Shown here piece after piece: positions 39,401 to 50,092 of a stretch of DNA of 64,000 bases. Under the pieces are notes generated by a model. The model searched no databases. It had not been told where the DNA came from and saw only the letters and a program-made list of their open reading frames with translations. A program made the translations under genes and the position numbers. The stretch is from Guillardia theta CCMP2712 (taxonomy: Eukaryota > Cryptophyceae > Pyrenomonadales > Geminigeraceae), in NCBI RefSeq assembly GCF_000315625.1, contig NW_005434672.1, positions 537,426 to 601,425 of the forward strand. Direction: 5' to 3'. How positions within the stretch are numbered: the stretch's first letter is position 1; every line of letters begins with the position of its first letter.

Positions 39401-40935
39401 ATGCTGAGAGGAGATCTAGTCTTCCAAGATTCTGCCCATGCATCTCCAACAACTTCAGGGGAAGCAGAGAAGTTGAAGCATGACACTTTCAAGACTTACT
39501 TCCAACCTCAGGTATTTTCCGTCAAAAGAGAGGCAGTGTTGAATCGTACTGTGCCAGAAGAAGCATTTGTTTGACAATCTGAAACGCAGGAAGTGAAGGA
39601 GCTTCTTCTGGCTGGCCATGGAGAGGTCTTTGATGAGGAGGGAGCGATCAAGAGATCTTTCGTCGAGAGCGTTGCGGGAAAGAATGGAACCAAAGTTTTC
39701 GTCTCTCCGTATTTTCCCGAAGATTTTCCCGAAGAGAGGGTTGGCAGAATTATGAGTACACAGGATCTGGCTCAGCATGTACATCAGAATCTGTCTTGTC
39801 AGGAGAATATCATGCTTAGAAAGCTGATTCCTTCTAATGAGACTGTCGTTGCCGAGTTGCCCACCGTCGGCTTCATCGGCTTTCCTAACTCAGGCGAAGA
39901 GCTTGCTGGGTCAGGAAGTATCTTGCTGACAGACAAGAATCTCTACTTCCTCTGGAGCAACTACAAGTGGGAAGCCGCTGCTGAGGAGACCTTGAAGGGA
40001 ACCACAATTTGCCCGTGTCCATGTGTCGGGTGCTGGGGCTGCTTTCAGTGTTGCAGGACATACTCGGGTGGATACTCGCACCTGGGCGTGCGAGAGTCGG
40101 AGGACAAGATCAGTTCTGTGCCCGTCAGCTACCTCACACCTGGAGGGGTGAAGTGCGAACGATCTGACAGACTGAAGGTTCTCCGCAATGTATCGTTGTC
40201 CAAAGAATGCTCCTCAAAGGACTGCTGCTGCAGCTTCTGCTGCAGCTGCAAGATTTGGTGCCTTTCACTCTGCACCCAGTGCCGCTACCATGGTGAAATG
40301 AGCTTCAAGTTTAGTAGCGATCAGATGAACGGCTCTTCCATCGAATCCAAGATCATCAATAACATCAGGAACAAATCGCATGATGAGAAGATCTACGACG
40401 GTCGCTTTCGTGTCCTGAGCATCAAATTCTTCGACGTTTCAACCAATCAGGTGTTCACAGCCTCTACCACTTGATAGCAGAGGGGGCGGGGGGGAGAGAA
40501 CTGAAGATGATCGTGCAGGTGCATCAAGTGAACTGTGTTGTCGACAAGGATGCCGTTCCTCTGGAAGAGATGTACAAGTTCAGCATGACCATCAACTCTG
40601 CTTGCAAGGTGCAAGATTATCTCCAAGGCTATCAGCAGGTGAGAGTCTTGACTCGATGCATCCCTCGGACTGTTGTGCCACCATATCGAGGGAGAGTGAG
40701 GTGGATCTGTGGATTGATGATTCATACCTGTCTGCAGACCAACTCCATGTCGTTTGTCGACTCCGGCAGAGTGCGAGGGATCAAGGACTCGGTGATGGAG
40801 AGGAACGCGCTGCTCGACCTGTTGAAGAGTTTTGTGAACTTGATGCCTCTGAAAGTCTGCTGCTCCCTTGGTGCTCGCCGCAGCAGCAGCGCTTCCACGT
40901 CCTGCAACTGCTTCAGGTCTGGCGTCAACGTGTGA
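39401..40935 (+). CDS. Cysteine-rich protein with GRAM/PH-like segment
   Basis: Exons 39401-39511 (MLRGDLVFQDSAHASPTTSG), 39590-40450, 40519 to about 40,638 and about 40,738 to 40,935, all phase 0; about 430 aa. The segment from LPTVGFIGFPNSGEE through SGSILLTDKNLYFLWSNYKW has the strand pattern of a GRAM/PH-like domain. It is interrupted by two Cys clusters: CPCPCVGCWGCFQCC and, 60 residues later, CCCSFCCSCKIWCLSLCTQC. Such clusters suggest palmitoylation or metal binding; both are inference. C-terminal exons have VHQVNCVVDKDAVPLEEMYK, FSMTINSACK and RNALLDLLKSFVNLMPLKVC. No name can be assigned. Confidence 0.6.
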
Positions 40936-41776
40936 AAGTGAGGCTGTAGAGTAGGCAGCCTGCCTCTGACCCTCCGGCGTGCCAGCCAGTTAATGAAGGG
41001 CTTCAACTTAACTTTGAGTAAAGAATCAGGTAGGAAGGCCCGGCCCCCTTTGTTGAGCCTGTGGCCGCTCATCGTCCGATCCGACCGTACTGTCGGAGCC
41101 GTCCCGGGCCCTGGGCCCTGGCACCCGGTAACTGCGGCATGCCCGGCATGATTCTGTGAGCACCGTGACTCTTCAGCTACGGCCCCGTGCACGCCGGTCA
41201 GCAGCCGCTGACTCAGCCTGGCAGTGAGCGGCGCTCACTGTGCAATCAGTGAAACTTCGAAGCCCTTTTCAGAAGCAGGGCCTCGGAAGCTGGTTCAGAA
41301 GCAGGTTCTGAGAAGCTGGTTCAGAGTAAACGAGAAGGTTCAGAACTGAGCTGGTTCAGAAGCCTTTACTCAAAGTTAAGAAGCTGGTTAAGAAGCCTGT
41401 TCGGAAGCGGTTGGGTATGTGAGGGGACGAGGCCGACATATTTCAAGCCGTTTCCAAATGGCGGGAGGGAAGAGCAGTGAGAACGAGCGAGCTGCAGTCA
41501 CTGAGGAGCCTGAACTTCAACTTCTTGCCGCGTGTTCATCTGAAACACCTTCCAGTAACCCTCACATCCTGCTAGAATGATGGAGCTATAGCTCAAGATT
41601 GCCAGATTGATTCATGATTTACTTCTCCTACCACAGCAATTCTCTTGAGTGCGACTCTGTTGTGTGTACCTTGTTATTTTGTATACAGTTTATATTAGAA
41701 TGAGACTGAACAAGTTGATCGAATTGATTCTGAAGACTTTGCTGTTTTTCAGGATTGGGGCGTAAACTGCAGCGTA
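40936..41776. other. Intergenic region with GC-rich module inside an inverted repeat
   Basis: CTTAACTTTGAGTAAAG at 41007-41023 and its exact reverse complement at 41364-41380 bracket a GC-rich module (41040-41240; GTCCGATCCGAC at 41074) and a set of degenerate GAAGCTGGTTCAGAAGC repeats (about 41,255-41,405). About 41,550-41,770 is AT-rich and leads into enkurin. Confidence 0.7.
41007..41380. repeat. 374-bp element bounded by a 17-bp perfect inverted repeat
   Basis: The ends are the same 17-mer that begins the dispersed 40-bp repeat at 9.2 and 38.4 kb. The interior is a GC-rich module followed by degenerate GGTTCAGAAGC units. It has the outline of a small non-autonomous element, but no target-site duplication could be made out by eye. 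Confidence 0.6.
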
Positions 41777-42868
41777 ATGTCAGAGTCTATATTCAACTTA
41801 ATTTCGCAGCACGATTATGCCAATTCATCCAGCCTCGCTCACTCCAACCCCAGCAAGCCTCGACCAGACCATGCGCCAAGTTACAAGCTGCACGGCCAAG
41901 CAAACAAACAAGGAGCAAAAACAATATCTGGAATGACTGCTTATGAACTTGCGATGGGGAGCAAATTCTCTGAAGCTGAAGAATACCATCGAGCTCCAAA
42001 GAATATCACCAAACCCGCCGTTCCTGTCTTTAAGAAGCAGTCTGACTTGGATCCCTCCGAAGTAGCAAGACGAAGGCAGCAAGCACAGATGAGGGGGGGT
42101 GCCATTGCCAACATTTTTGGAACAACCTCTGGCTCCAAGGGCCTGCAACGTCATGTCTCCGACAACAAGATGTCTGTCAAAGAGCAGTCAATCATCAACG
42201 GCCTGCTGAAGGAGCAAGAGTCGAACCCAATGACATCGCAGGTGAAGAAGGACAATCGAGGTGGCAAGGCGCCGATGTATCCTGGCCAGAGGAATTTTGT
42301 GGAAGACAACAAGAACTCAGTTGCCGAGCACGCAGCCAGGAAAGTAGCCTCGATGACACTGAAAGAGAATGCTCCTTCGAAGATGGCAGATTCTTTCAAG
42401 AACAGACCTGCCGGGCAGATCCCAAAGTACGAAACCTTAACGATTGCTGCACAGAGTCTTTGACTGTTCCAATCAGATATTTGATAGAGAGGAAGATAGA
42501 AATGCAGGTGGAGAAAGCAATGGCAGACGAGGAAGAGCGTAAAAGAAATGGCGAGCTTGAGATTATGCCAGAAGTAAGTCGTCATGTTTCATTCTTTCAT
42601 CTCATTTGATGCTTTCCGGTCAGGCTGAGAGGCTTGCGACACTGGAGGAATTGAACAGGCAGAAGAACGCTGCGCTTCAGGAGCTTAACTCCATACCGCC
42701 ATCGAAGGTTACTTCGTTGTGCCTCATTAGCTTGTGTGCATCTGAAACGTGCATGAACAGGCGGCCTTGGAAGGATATAAAGCGCAAGCAAAGAAGATTG
42801 AAGAGCGACTCAAGGAAATCGACAAGGCTGTAACATTATTCTCAAAGAAAGTAGTGTACATTCAATGA
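41777..42868 (+). CDS. ENKUR: Enkurin-domain flagellar protein
   Basis: Four exons in consistent phase: 41777-42426, 42477-42573, 42624-42707 and 42761-42868; 312 aa. Enkurin (FAP106 in green algae) is a microtubule inner protein of axonemal doublets and a calmodulin/TRPC adaptor in sperm. Supporting segments: AVPVFKKQSDLDPSEVARRR, QRNFVEDNKNSVAEHA, and the hallmark AGQIPK|YLIERKIEMQVE across the first intron, followed by AERLATLEELNRQKNAALQE, LNSIPPSK and AALEGYKAQAKKIEERLKEI to the end (KKVVYIQ), which matches the C-terminal enkurin helix pair. It implies a motile flagellum. The family's proline-rich SH3-binding part is weak here. Confidence 0.82.
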
Positions 42869-43436
42869 TATGCAAAGGCGAGTAGTTCTAGTTCAGTTGA
42901 ATGAATTCCGTTGCGCACGTGAGTTGTCCGATCGTCGGGGCTGAGTATTAAACCGTACCATCAAGTTCTACGCATTCCGAAGTTCGGATGGAACTTCCGA
43001 GTTCCGAAGTTCGGAAGCGCCGAGCCGGCCAGTCGCGCGGCCGTCGAGGCCGGGCTAGGCCTCACAGTGCCCGGCCGCTCCGGCACGCGGCCGCTGCGCC
43101 CGGCCCGGGGCAGCACTGTCCGATCCGATCACCGGGAGAGCCGCTCTCAGTACGGTACCAGGGCCCGGGGCGGCCGGGACTCGGCGGCTCAAGACTGTAG
43201 ACCTTTTACAACTGGACCGATAATTAGGAAGGCCTAGTAGGAAAAGATATAGAGAGGGCGGTGTGGGGGAAAGGGCTCAGGAAGCAAGCAGCGACGTGAA
43301 GAGAAGAGAAGAGAAGAGAAGAGAAGAGAAGAGAAATACTTACCTGAGTTGACCTTGGAGCTTTGAGCTCGAAAGAGATCTTCCATCAGCATAAGACAGG
43401 CTGCAAACTCGTTCCCCTGTTTGTTTACCATTCTTC
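42869..43436. other. Intergenic region with GC-rich module and (GAAGA)n
   Basis: About 42,960-43,195: TTCCGAAGTTCGGA near-palindromes (42,975 and 43,005), then GC-rich sequence with GTCCGATCCGATC at 43118. A (GAAGA)n tract occupies about 43,296-43,335. No gene. Confidence 0.65.
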
Positions 43437-44258
43437 ATGGAAACAGCGAGGTCTTCAATGTGTAGCTTGGCAGAGCCGCGGGCTGATGGGGAAGAGGATG
43501 CGAGTTTGATGCACAGCTTCTTCGTCAAGCTTCCTGTCGAGCTCCTTGCGAGAGTAATGAACCACCTGAAAGCTGAGGAGCTCCTCGCCTGTAGCTGTGT
43601 GTGCAAGGTGTGGAAGACCAGCGCTCTTGACCATGGCTGCTGGCTCAACTTGTGCCACAAACTATGGGAGGGGAGATCCTATGTGCCGTCTCGATTCCTT
43701 GAGATGGCTGAGACGCACGAGGGCGTGATCAGAGCGTACTTTGCCTCCATCAAGGATGCGAAACGATGCTCCATCACCACTGAGGAACTGTGCTCTTTTG
43801 AGTGGAGCTTTCGGTTCAAAAGATCTGCTGGTCGCTTCTGGACGAGGTCTGACCCCTACTGGAACGGCTCGCCGGCCCGCACAGTGAAGTTTCATCCAGA
43901 AGGCCTGGTGAAGTGGGAGTCGGATTGGACCAGGATGCGATGGAAGTTCGTGGAGATCCCTGACCAGACCGACGACAACGACGAGGAGGACAAGATTGCT
44001 CTGACTGAGGGCAAGGCGATCCGCATCGAGCACCTGGACATGGGGAGGTTCCCTACAGAGCTTGTGCAGCGGCATCGCTCCTGGGGCTTCATCCTCAACT
44101 CGCCGTGGGTTGTCTACGCCTCGTTCCCGATGGTGCGATCGAACCGAGACAGGCAGCTGTCGGACAAGGTTCTCGAGAAGCGCGTGAGACCGTGGCAGTG
44201 GATTGAAGCAGATGAGTACAACATGCTGCAGATAGAGTCTGGAAGCGACAGCGACTGA
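43437..44258 (+). CDS. F-box protein, 273 aa
   Basis: Intronless. The F-box sits at about residues 30-75: VKLPVELLARVMNHLKAEEL, then LACSCVCKVWKTSALDHGCW and LNLCHKLW. F-box proteins join substrates to SCF ubiquitin ligases through Skp1. The C-terminal two thirds are a conserved-looking module rather than WD40 or LRR repeats: FEWSFRFKRSAGRFWTRSDP, YWNGSPARTVKFHPEGLVKW, ESDWTRMRWKFVE, WGFILNSPWVVYASFPM, RPWQWIEADEYNMLQIESG, with an acidic SGSDSD tail. The repeated Trp/Phe pattern suggests a beta-sandwich substrate-binding domain. The substrate is unknown. Confidence 0.82.
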   Translation: METARSSMCSLAEPRADGEEDASLMHSFFVKLPVELLARVMNHLKAEELLACSCVCKVWKTSALDHGCWLNLCHKLWEGRSYVPSRFLEMAETHEGVIRAYFASIKDAKRCSITTEELCSFEWSFRFKRSAGRFWTRSDPYWNGSPARTVKFHPEGLVKWESDWTRMRWKFVEIPDQTDDNDEEDKIALTEGKAIRIEHLDMGRFPTELVQRHRSWGFILNSPWVVYASFPMVRSNRDRQLSDKVLEKRVRPWQWIEADEYNMLQIESGSDSD

Positions 44259-45482
44259 AATCGAGCAGCTTGCCAAGAACGTGTGCTGTGTGATAATCAA
44301 TTCTTGTGAGTTTTTCTGTTACTTTAGAATTTGAGGGCTGTTGAAGTGCCTGTGCCCCAACAATTCCTTGTTGTGGTTAGTGCGTGTTTGATGATTGAAC
44401 TTAGTTGGAATCTTACACTTGCTTCTCGCTCTTCTCGCTCATGACACTGGCAGGCGAGCCTGTGACTGCCGGCCGCAGTGCCGAGTTGCAACTCAGCGGC
44501 GATGATAATCTGCCACACTGACTGCTGCGCGCTGTGTCGGACTGCCGCACTGCGGCAGCCTTCCGGTCGGACGGCACGGTCCCTGAGTCCATCTGATCGG
44601 CGAGTCGAGTCCGGTACAGTAACACTGCCCCGTCAGCTGACCGTGACTGAGCCGCCTCGGGCGGCTCGGCCCTGGGCCTCGGAGGACTCGGTACGGTCGG
44701 ATCGGACCGCCCGCTACCGTACCGTACTATCACGGCGGTACTGGCCGCCCCTGAGTGTCACCCGGCGCAGTCACCGGTACACGGTCGCAGGGGGGCCATC
44801 ACCGTCGTGACAAAGTCCGAGCCGAGTCCATTCACTCACGCCGGACTCCGGGCTCCGCCGTTCCGAAGTTCAAGACGGTTGGCAACCGTTGCGGATACCT
44901 TACGGTACCGTACCTTGTGACAGTGTCAAGTCAGTAACTTCGGCTGGAAGGCCGCCCGCTGTCCGATACAGTGTGGCGTTCCGATCAAGTTCCGGCCCGA
45001 AGTTCACTGTCGGACTTCAAGGACTCAGCAGTAGCACTGAGTAGCCCGGGCCGGCCGGCGGCCGGGGCCCGGCCGGCCTCCCCGCGTGTGGCCCCGGAAG
45101 ATGGGGTGTTTAGAGAGTCTCGAAGGGGTGGGGTGGTCTGGACGCCTTTGGAAAATGGCGAACCAAGAAGCAGAAATGGTGATGGCGCGAAGCGCAAACA
45201 CACGATGCTCTTATGCTCTCCTTGGCACGTCGTCTTGACTTCTCTATTGTATCTTCCTCCGACTTCTTGTGTGTCCTTCTCCTCCCTAGTCTTCTTGCCC
45301 CATCGTACAGACTTTCTCAAGTGACTCCTCGCTTCGCCCTTGACCTCTGCATCTTCCTTGACTCTTTCTCTTCGAACCAAGTCACAAAGTTTCCTTCGCT
45401 GCATGTATCATTACCATCATTCTGTCTCTTAGCTGCCTTTGATCGTTTCCTCTCATGCGGTCGTTGACATGTTCGGTAGACA
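44259..45482. repeat. GC-rich intergenic module
   Basis: About 44,440-45,090 is GC-rich with many short inverted repeats, e.g. CTGCCGCACTGCGGCAG at 44542-44558, GGTCGGATCGGACC at 44695-44708 and TTCCGAAGTTC near 44,861. It shares its tags with the other GC modules. 45,100-45,480 is ordinary pyrimidine-rich upstream sequence. Confidence 0.7.
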
Positions 45483-46112
45483 ATGTGGCAACGGCTTCAG
45501 GATTTGTTGGACCTCGATTACAACTACGCACCATGGAACCTCGAGAAGCATGAACCCTCCAGGTGGACATGTGAGATGAATGGGCATCAGTTCACTGATG
45601 AAGGATGCAGGTCACTCCAAGAGTTCAGCGAAGGACTGCTCTCCCCAATCTACGCTTTCGTCAGCTTGTCACAATCTTTTGACATTCGTGAAGAAGCAAA
45701 GATCTGGGGTGACATCATTTCTGATGTGAGTAGCTGCTGTGTGATGAATCTTGTCTGATAGCGTTTCCATGCCAGGGCCTGAAAGGGACAAGAGAAGGAA
45801 ACTCTCTCGGGTTCACCAGCAAGTGATATGTTCTCGGAATCCATTCCAGTGCCGCAAGGCTGTCAATAACTTTCAAGCAGTCTCTTGCGTTCAAGAGATT
45901 CCCCCCTTCTGCTTAGATGCAGCATTGGTTTCTTGGATGATCGATTCAGAACTGAAACACAGGCAGTTTGCTACTGTTTTATATGTAAACTACGTTGTGC
46001 GAGACCCCTGGAAGTTCTTGCAAGCTGTGTTGAGCGATGGCAGGCAAGACGCCATCAAGTACACCATTCATTCTCATCGGAGTCGCAGACAATCTTCATT
46101 GGTTCACAATGA
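45483..46112 (+). CDS. Unknown protein, partial model
   Basis: Exon 1 (MWQRLQDLLDLDYNYAPWNL through EEAKIWGDIISD) ends at a GTGAGT donor at 45726. A second coding piece, GLKGTREGNSLGFTSK, follows the next acceptor. A later open stretch, ALVSWMIDSELKHRQFATVL and YVNYVVRDPWKFLQAVLSDG, ends near a GTAGAT donor at 46113. I could not fix the splice phase between the second and third pieces. No family recognised. It points toward the next gene, which is on the other strand. Confidence 0.4.
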
Positions 46113-46196
46113 GGTAGATGTTGTCAACAGCCCCTTCCGATCGGCGATAGCTGGCGCAAGAACGAGTGAGCGCCTTATGAACAGCAGGACTCAGTT

Positions 46197-48352
46197 TCAC
46201 CTCAGCAGGAGGTCCTCCGTGCTCATCTCCCCAGCCTTCAGCTCCTCCATCTTCTCCCACCAACCATGAACCCAGCTGCAAGACGCAGCCAGCAAGGTCT
46301 CCATCCCCGGGGAAAACGCGTCCTTGTTGCAATCGCTGCGGGCTCGAGCAAACGCCTTGTCCCTAGCGACCTGAACGAGGGAAAATGAGGCAGAGGAGGT
46401 TGTGTTTGCAGGGCAGAAGCTACCTTCTTCTTGAGACTGGCTTCTGCTTTTGAGCTCATCCCACGAATCGTCCCATGTCTGGTCACCTGGAGGGGCTCAG
46501 TATCAACAACAGCAGGGCAGTTCGCGGGCATTTCTCACGAAATTCAGCCTCTCCATCACATACGCTGCAAGGTCGTCCCTTGCAGACACTCTCTTAGCAT
46601 CTTGAAAGAAAAGGCTGGCGTGCCATGTGAGCTCATCGCACAAGAGCACGGCATGTAGACCGGAAGGACGAGCGGTCAAACTTGAAGCTTTTCCTAGAGC
46701 AGGCATCGCTGCAGGCCACCATCAGTCTCCACTCATCAGAAACAACTCCCTCCGACCTGTGCCAGAATGGCCTGTCGAAGTGTCCTGAGCGGTAAAAGTT
46801 GGTTGCAAACTTAGTAGGGTCGTAGCCACGTTCCATGCCGCTGAACCAGGCAATTCTCTCCACGTAGCCCATGAAGTTCTGCCCGTCCAGACGCTCAGCA
46901 GCAGTCTATCTTCATCAGTCCACCTACCGAGCCCATGTCGTTGACGTTTCGCTTCACCTCGACAATGGCCAAGACTGGATGCAGCAGTCGGCAACGAAGA
47001 CAATCGAGCAGAAAGGCGATTCACCTAAGACTGGCTGCTCGGAGAGCCCCTGAAGCTGCGCCTTGGTCGGCTTTTCCCGCAAGGTAAGCGAGCGGGGTGA
47101 GCAGGGGAAGATCGAGAGACGAAGTCAAACATCAGCTCCTAAAGGATTGAAGCGATAGAGCACCTGCGGGTGACCCCCGACGCTCTTGCCAGCAGGAGCA
47201 TCAAGCTCTCCACTTGGCATAGTAGACTTTGCGACGATGACGTAATCAAACTCGCCTCGCGCTATCCCAAGCGTCAAGCCCCTCAGCACAAAAATATTCT
47301 TCATATCGAACTGCTCGACAGGCACATCAGCTCCTGATGTTCTCATTGCGCTCCTCTCCTGGTCCCACCACGACTCTGCGTCTGCCAAGAATCTTGGAAG
47401 AATGAGCTCCTTAACGACTCGTTCAGCCTGCCCCTCGAAATCGAAACCTTTCTGCCACAAGTTGTAACATCAGAACAAACTCCATGTGACAGGCGCATCT
47501 ACATAGCTCGTCTGCCTTCCAATCGCTCTCTCCGACTCCTTCATCCTCATCGAAGCCTCTTCTATCCCCACCTCCCTTCTCAGATCGAGCAGCGCCTTCT
47601 CAGCATCCTGCAGCTCCTTCCACTGTTCACAGTCAACAGGAGTTACAGCATCTCAGAACCGTCGTTACCTCTGCGCAGGAAGATATCTTCGACTCGAGAT
47701 CTCTTGTCAGCCCGTCAAGCTCCGCGTACGCCGCCTGGAGCCTCTCGGAACTCTTCTGATTCTTTTCCCCGGCGGAGTTGAGCAACGCAGCGTCACCATT
47801 CGAGGCAGCGAGATTCTGCCTTTCTCGGCCCTGGCACTCCATCCTCAACTTGGAGACCTTGTCTCGGAGGCCGTCGATGATTGACCCCGCAGGGCACGAG
47901 GCATATTCCTCCTGGGCTCGCACCAGCCTCTGCGAAGCTCGAGATAGAACGTCTTCGTGCACGGTTTCCAAGTCGAGGATTCGCAGCTGCTCTGATATTG
48001 TGGGATCCAAAGACCAGCGTCTGTAACTTGTTTGCACCCACTGAGCAAAGCTTTCTTCACTTTCAAACGGCCTCTCCACGTTCGACTCCATGAGGAGACT
48101 GTCGATGGCTGCACGGCCGGCAACCGTACTGCCATCAACCGACGGACTGGAAGAAAAGTCCCGAGCATGTGCCATGAAGCTAGACGCAGGCTCTGCGGTG
48201 AAGGGGGCAAGGGGGGGCAGCACAGAACCGAATCTTCGAGAGACCAGCGAAAGAGGGGGGGGAGGAAATTTCGGGGAAGAAGAAGGGAGATATAGAGATG
48301 AAGAGAAGGAGAGGAGCTGGAGCGGACGAACGAAGAAGTTTCGCTCTCTCAT
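46197..48352 (-). CDS. Unknown protein with Ser/Pro-rich targeting-like N-terminus
   Basis: The N-terminal exon has RPLQLLSFSSSLYLPSSSPK (a possible mitochondrial or plastid leader) then helical sequence: ESEESFAQWVQTSYRRWSLD, LRILDLETVHEDVLSRASQR. Later exons: WKELQDAEKALLDLRREVGI, KGFDFEGQAERVVKELILPR with a compact fold (FDMKNIFVLRGLTLGIARGE, FDYVIVAKSTMPSGELDAPA), RLDGQNFMGYVERIAWFSGM with ERGYDPTKFATNFYRSGHFD, and at the end FSPGMETLLAASCSWVHGWW to TGA at 46197-46199. Met at 48352 and Met at 48173 (MAHARDFSSSP) are both possible starts. No known family; the exon series is coherent, so the gene is probably real. Confidence 0.5.
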
Positions 48353-48527
48353 CAGACCCTCTCCTTCTCTCCTCCTCTCCTCTCCTTCTCTCCTCCTCTC
48401 CTCTCCTTCTCTCCTCCCTCTCCCTCGAGGCTCCTTCGTACAGAGTGGATTTGCGGGATCGTAAAAAAATTCCTTGTAAAATAAAAAACTTCAGGTCGCT
48501 AGCGACCTTGAAGCGTTCATTCAGGCA

Positions 48528-48598
48528 TGATGCGCCCTGTGGCTTCGTCGGGGTCGGAGGAGGAGCATGGGAGGGAGGAGGAGCAGGGCAGCGCAGAG

Positions 48599-48633
<35 letters not shown>

Positions 48634-50092
48634 TGAAGTAGAAGGCGGAGATGAGGAGATCGTAGCTTCAAGCCAGCCTGGAGGTTCGCAAAGGTGAGTG
48701 GAGATGTGCCAGTGCACAAGGACAAACGCTGAACTTGAAGTGCATGGGGAGTAGCAAGCGGATATCAAGCATGAGCAAGGCAGCGGTGAGAGCAGCATGG
48801 AACTGGGCTCTTCTTGTCACTGAACACGTGTGCGGAGTAGGTACCAGGGATGAAGAGAAGCAAGCCCATGTGAGTGCCGGACATGCTGGCATTTTACCTG
48901 AGAGGTGACTTGAGCAGTGGCCCTCACAAGTGCGAGATATGCCAAAGGTGACTTGACTGCGAACAATGACAAGACCTGAGTATGAACAGATCTTTCAAGT
49001 ATCCCTTCGCTCTTCGAGCCCATCTCCGCACTCATTCAGGTGCCGAGCAATCAGTCGTTGCGCGCTTCTTAGCTGACGTCCACCAGGGGAGAAGCCGCAC
49101 AAATGCAGGAAAGGCTTCCTCTCTGACACTCTCCAGTTGACCTGATGTATGACGAGCGATCTGCAGTCATTGTCCCATGTCCTTCAATTATCCTTCTGCC
49201 CTAAAGGCGCACTTGAGGACCCATACAGGTCTCAAGGGCCTGTCCTTACACGCGTCATGATTGACTGCATGGCTAGGGGAGAAGCCCTTCGCCTGTGACG
49301 AGTGCGGCAAGGTGAAGTCCCGTACTTGTCGAGACTCTATGTCGTCCTGATATCCTTCGACCCAGAACTTCTCGTCAAACTCCTCCTTGTCAGAGCACAA
49401 GATGCTGCACGCAGGAAACAAGGTGCGACGCCTCGCGGTTGTCTCGTCGGGTTTCAAGGGGTTGACCTCTTGGCAGCCTTATGTCTGTGACGTCTGCGGC
49501 CTGAAGTTCGTCAAAGTGTCAAAGGCAAGCTGTTTGCTTCCCTTCTCCGGCCCTGACGTACGGCATTTCGTGTAGCTGCGATTGCACATGAGCGGTCATA
49601 CTGGGGTAGGCCGCCACCACAAGTGCAGGTAGTTGTCTTGGTTTCTCTTCCACGAGGATCATTCGCGATTCATAGTCAATGCTCCAAGAGCTTCCACCAT
49701 CTGATTCAGCTGCAGCAGCACGAGAGAACACACACAGGTACATCCGTTGTCGCCCCGAACCCCGCCTGAGCTCACAACTGGTGATGGTAGGGGAGAAGCC
49801 TTTTGCCTGCCCGCACTGTGGGAAGGCCTTCTCTCGACTTCTGGCGATGAAGAATCACCTGAGAAAGTGCGGCTGTTGTTCTCCTCTATCGCACTCCCGT
49901 CACGGTCATCCAGGCACATGGCTGGGAAGGACTATCTGAAAGTCTGCGCCAGTCAAGTTGACGTTGACAAGGAACATGGCAAGACAGTCTTGCAGCTCCT
50001 CCTGAAGCATTCTTTTCGAGCAGGTTGCTGCTGAGAACACCTACCCGCCGTGCATGACAATACCGGAGGTCAAGTCTTTCGAGATGAGGTGA
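48528..50092 (+). CDS. C2H2 zinc-finger protein with intron-split fingers
   Basis: Starts with an acidic leader (MMRPVASSGSEEEHGREEEQ, then an (ED)n run). Between 48.9 and 49.9 kb come finger halves on separate exons. There are N-terminal halves with the CxxC (GPHKCEICQ, GEKPHKC, GEKPFACDECGK, YVCDVCGLKF) and C-terminal halves with HxxxH (FKYPFALRAHLRTH, MSFNYPSALKAHLRTH, SSNSSLSEHKMLH, LRLHMSGHTG). Then follow FHHLIQLQQHERTHTG and an undivided finger, GEKPFACPHCGKAFSRLLAM with KNHLRKC. At least six fingers with GEKP-type linkers suggest sequence-specific DNA binding. Introns usually cut between the Cys pair and the His pair. The 3' end is unclear; the next gene begins within 100 bp. Confidence 0.7.
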
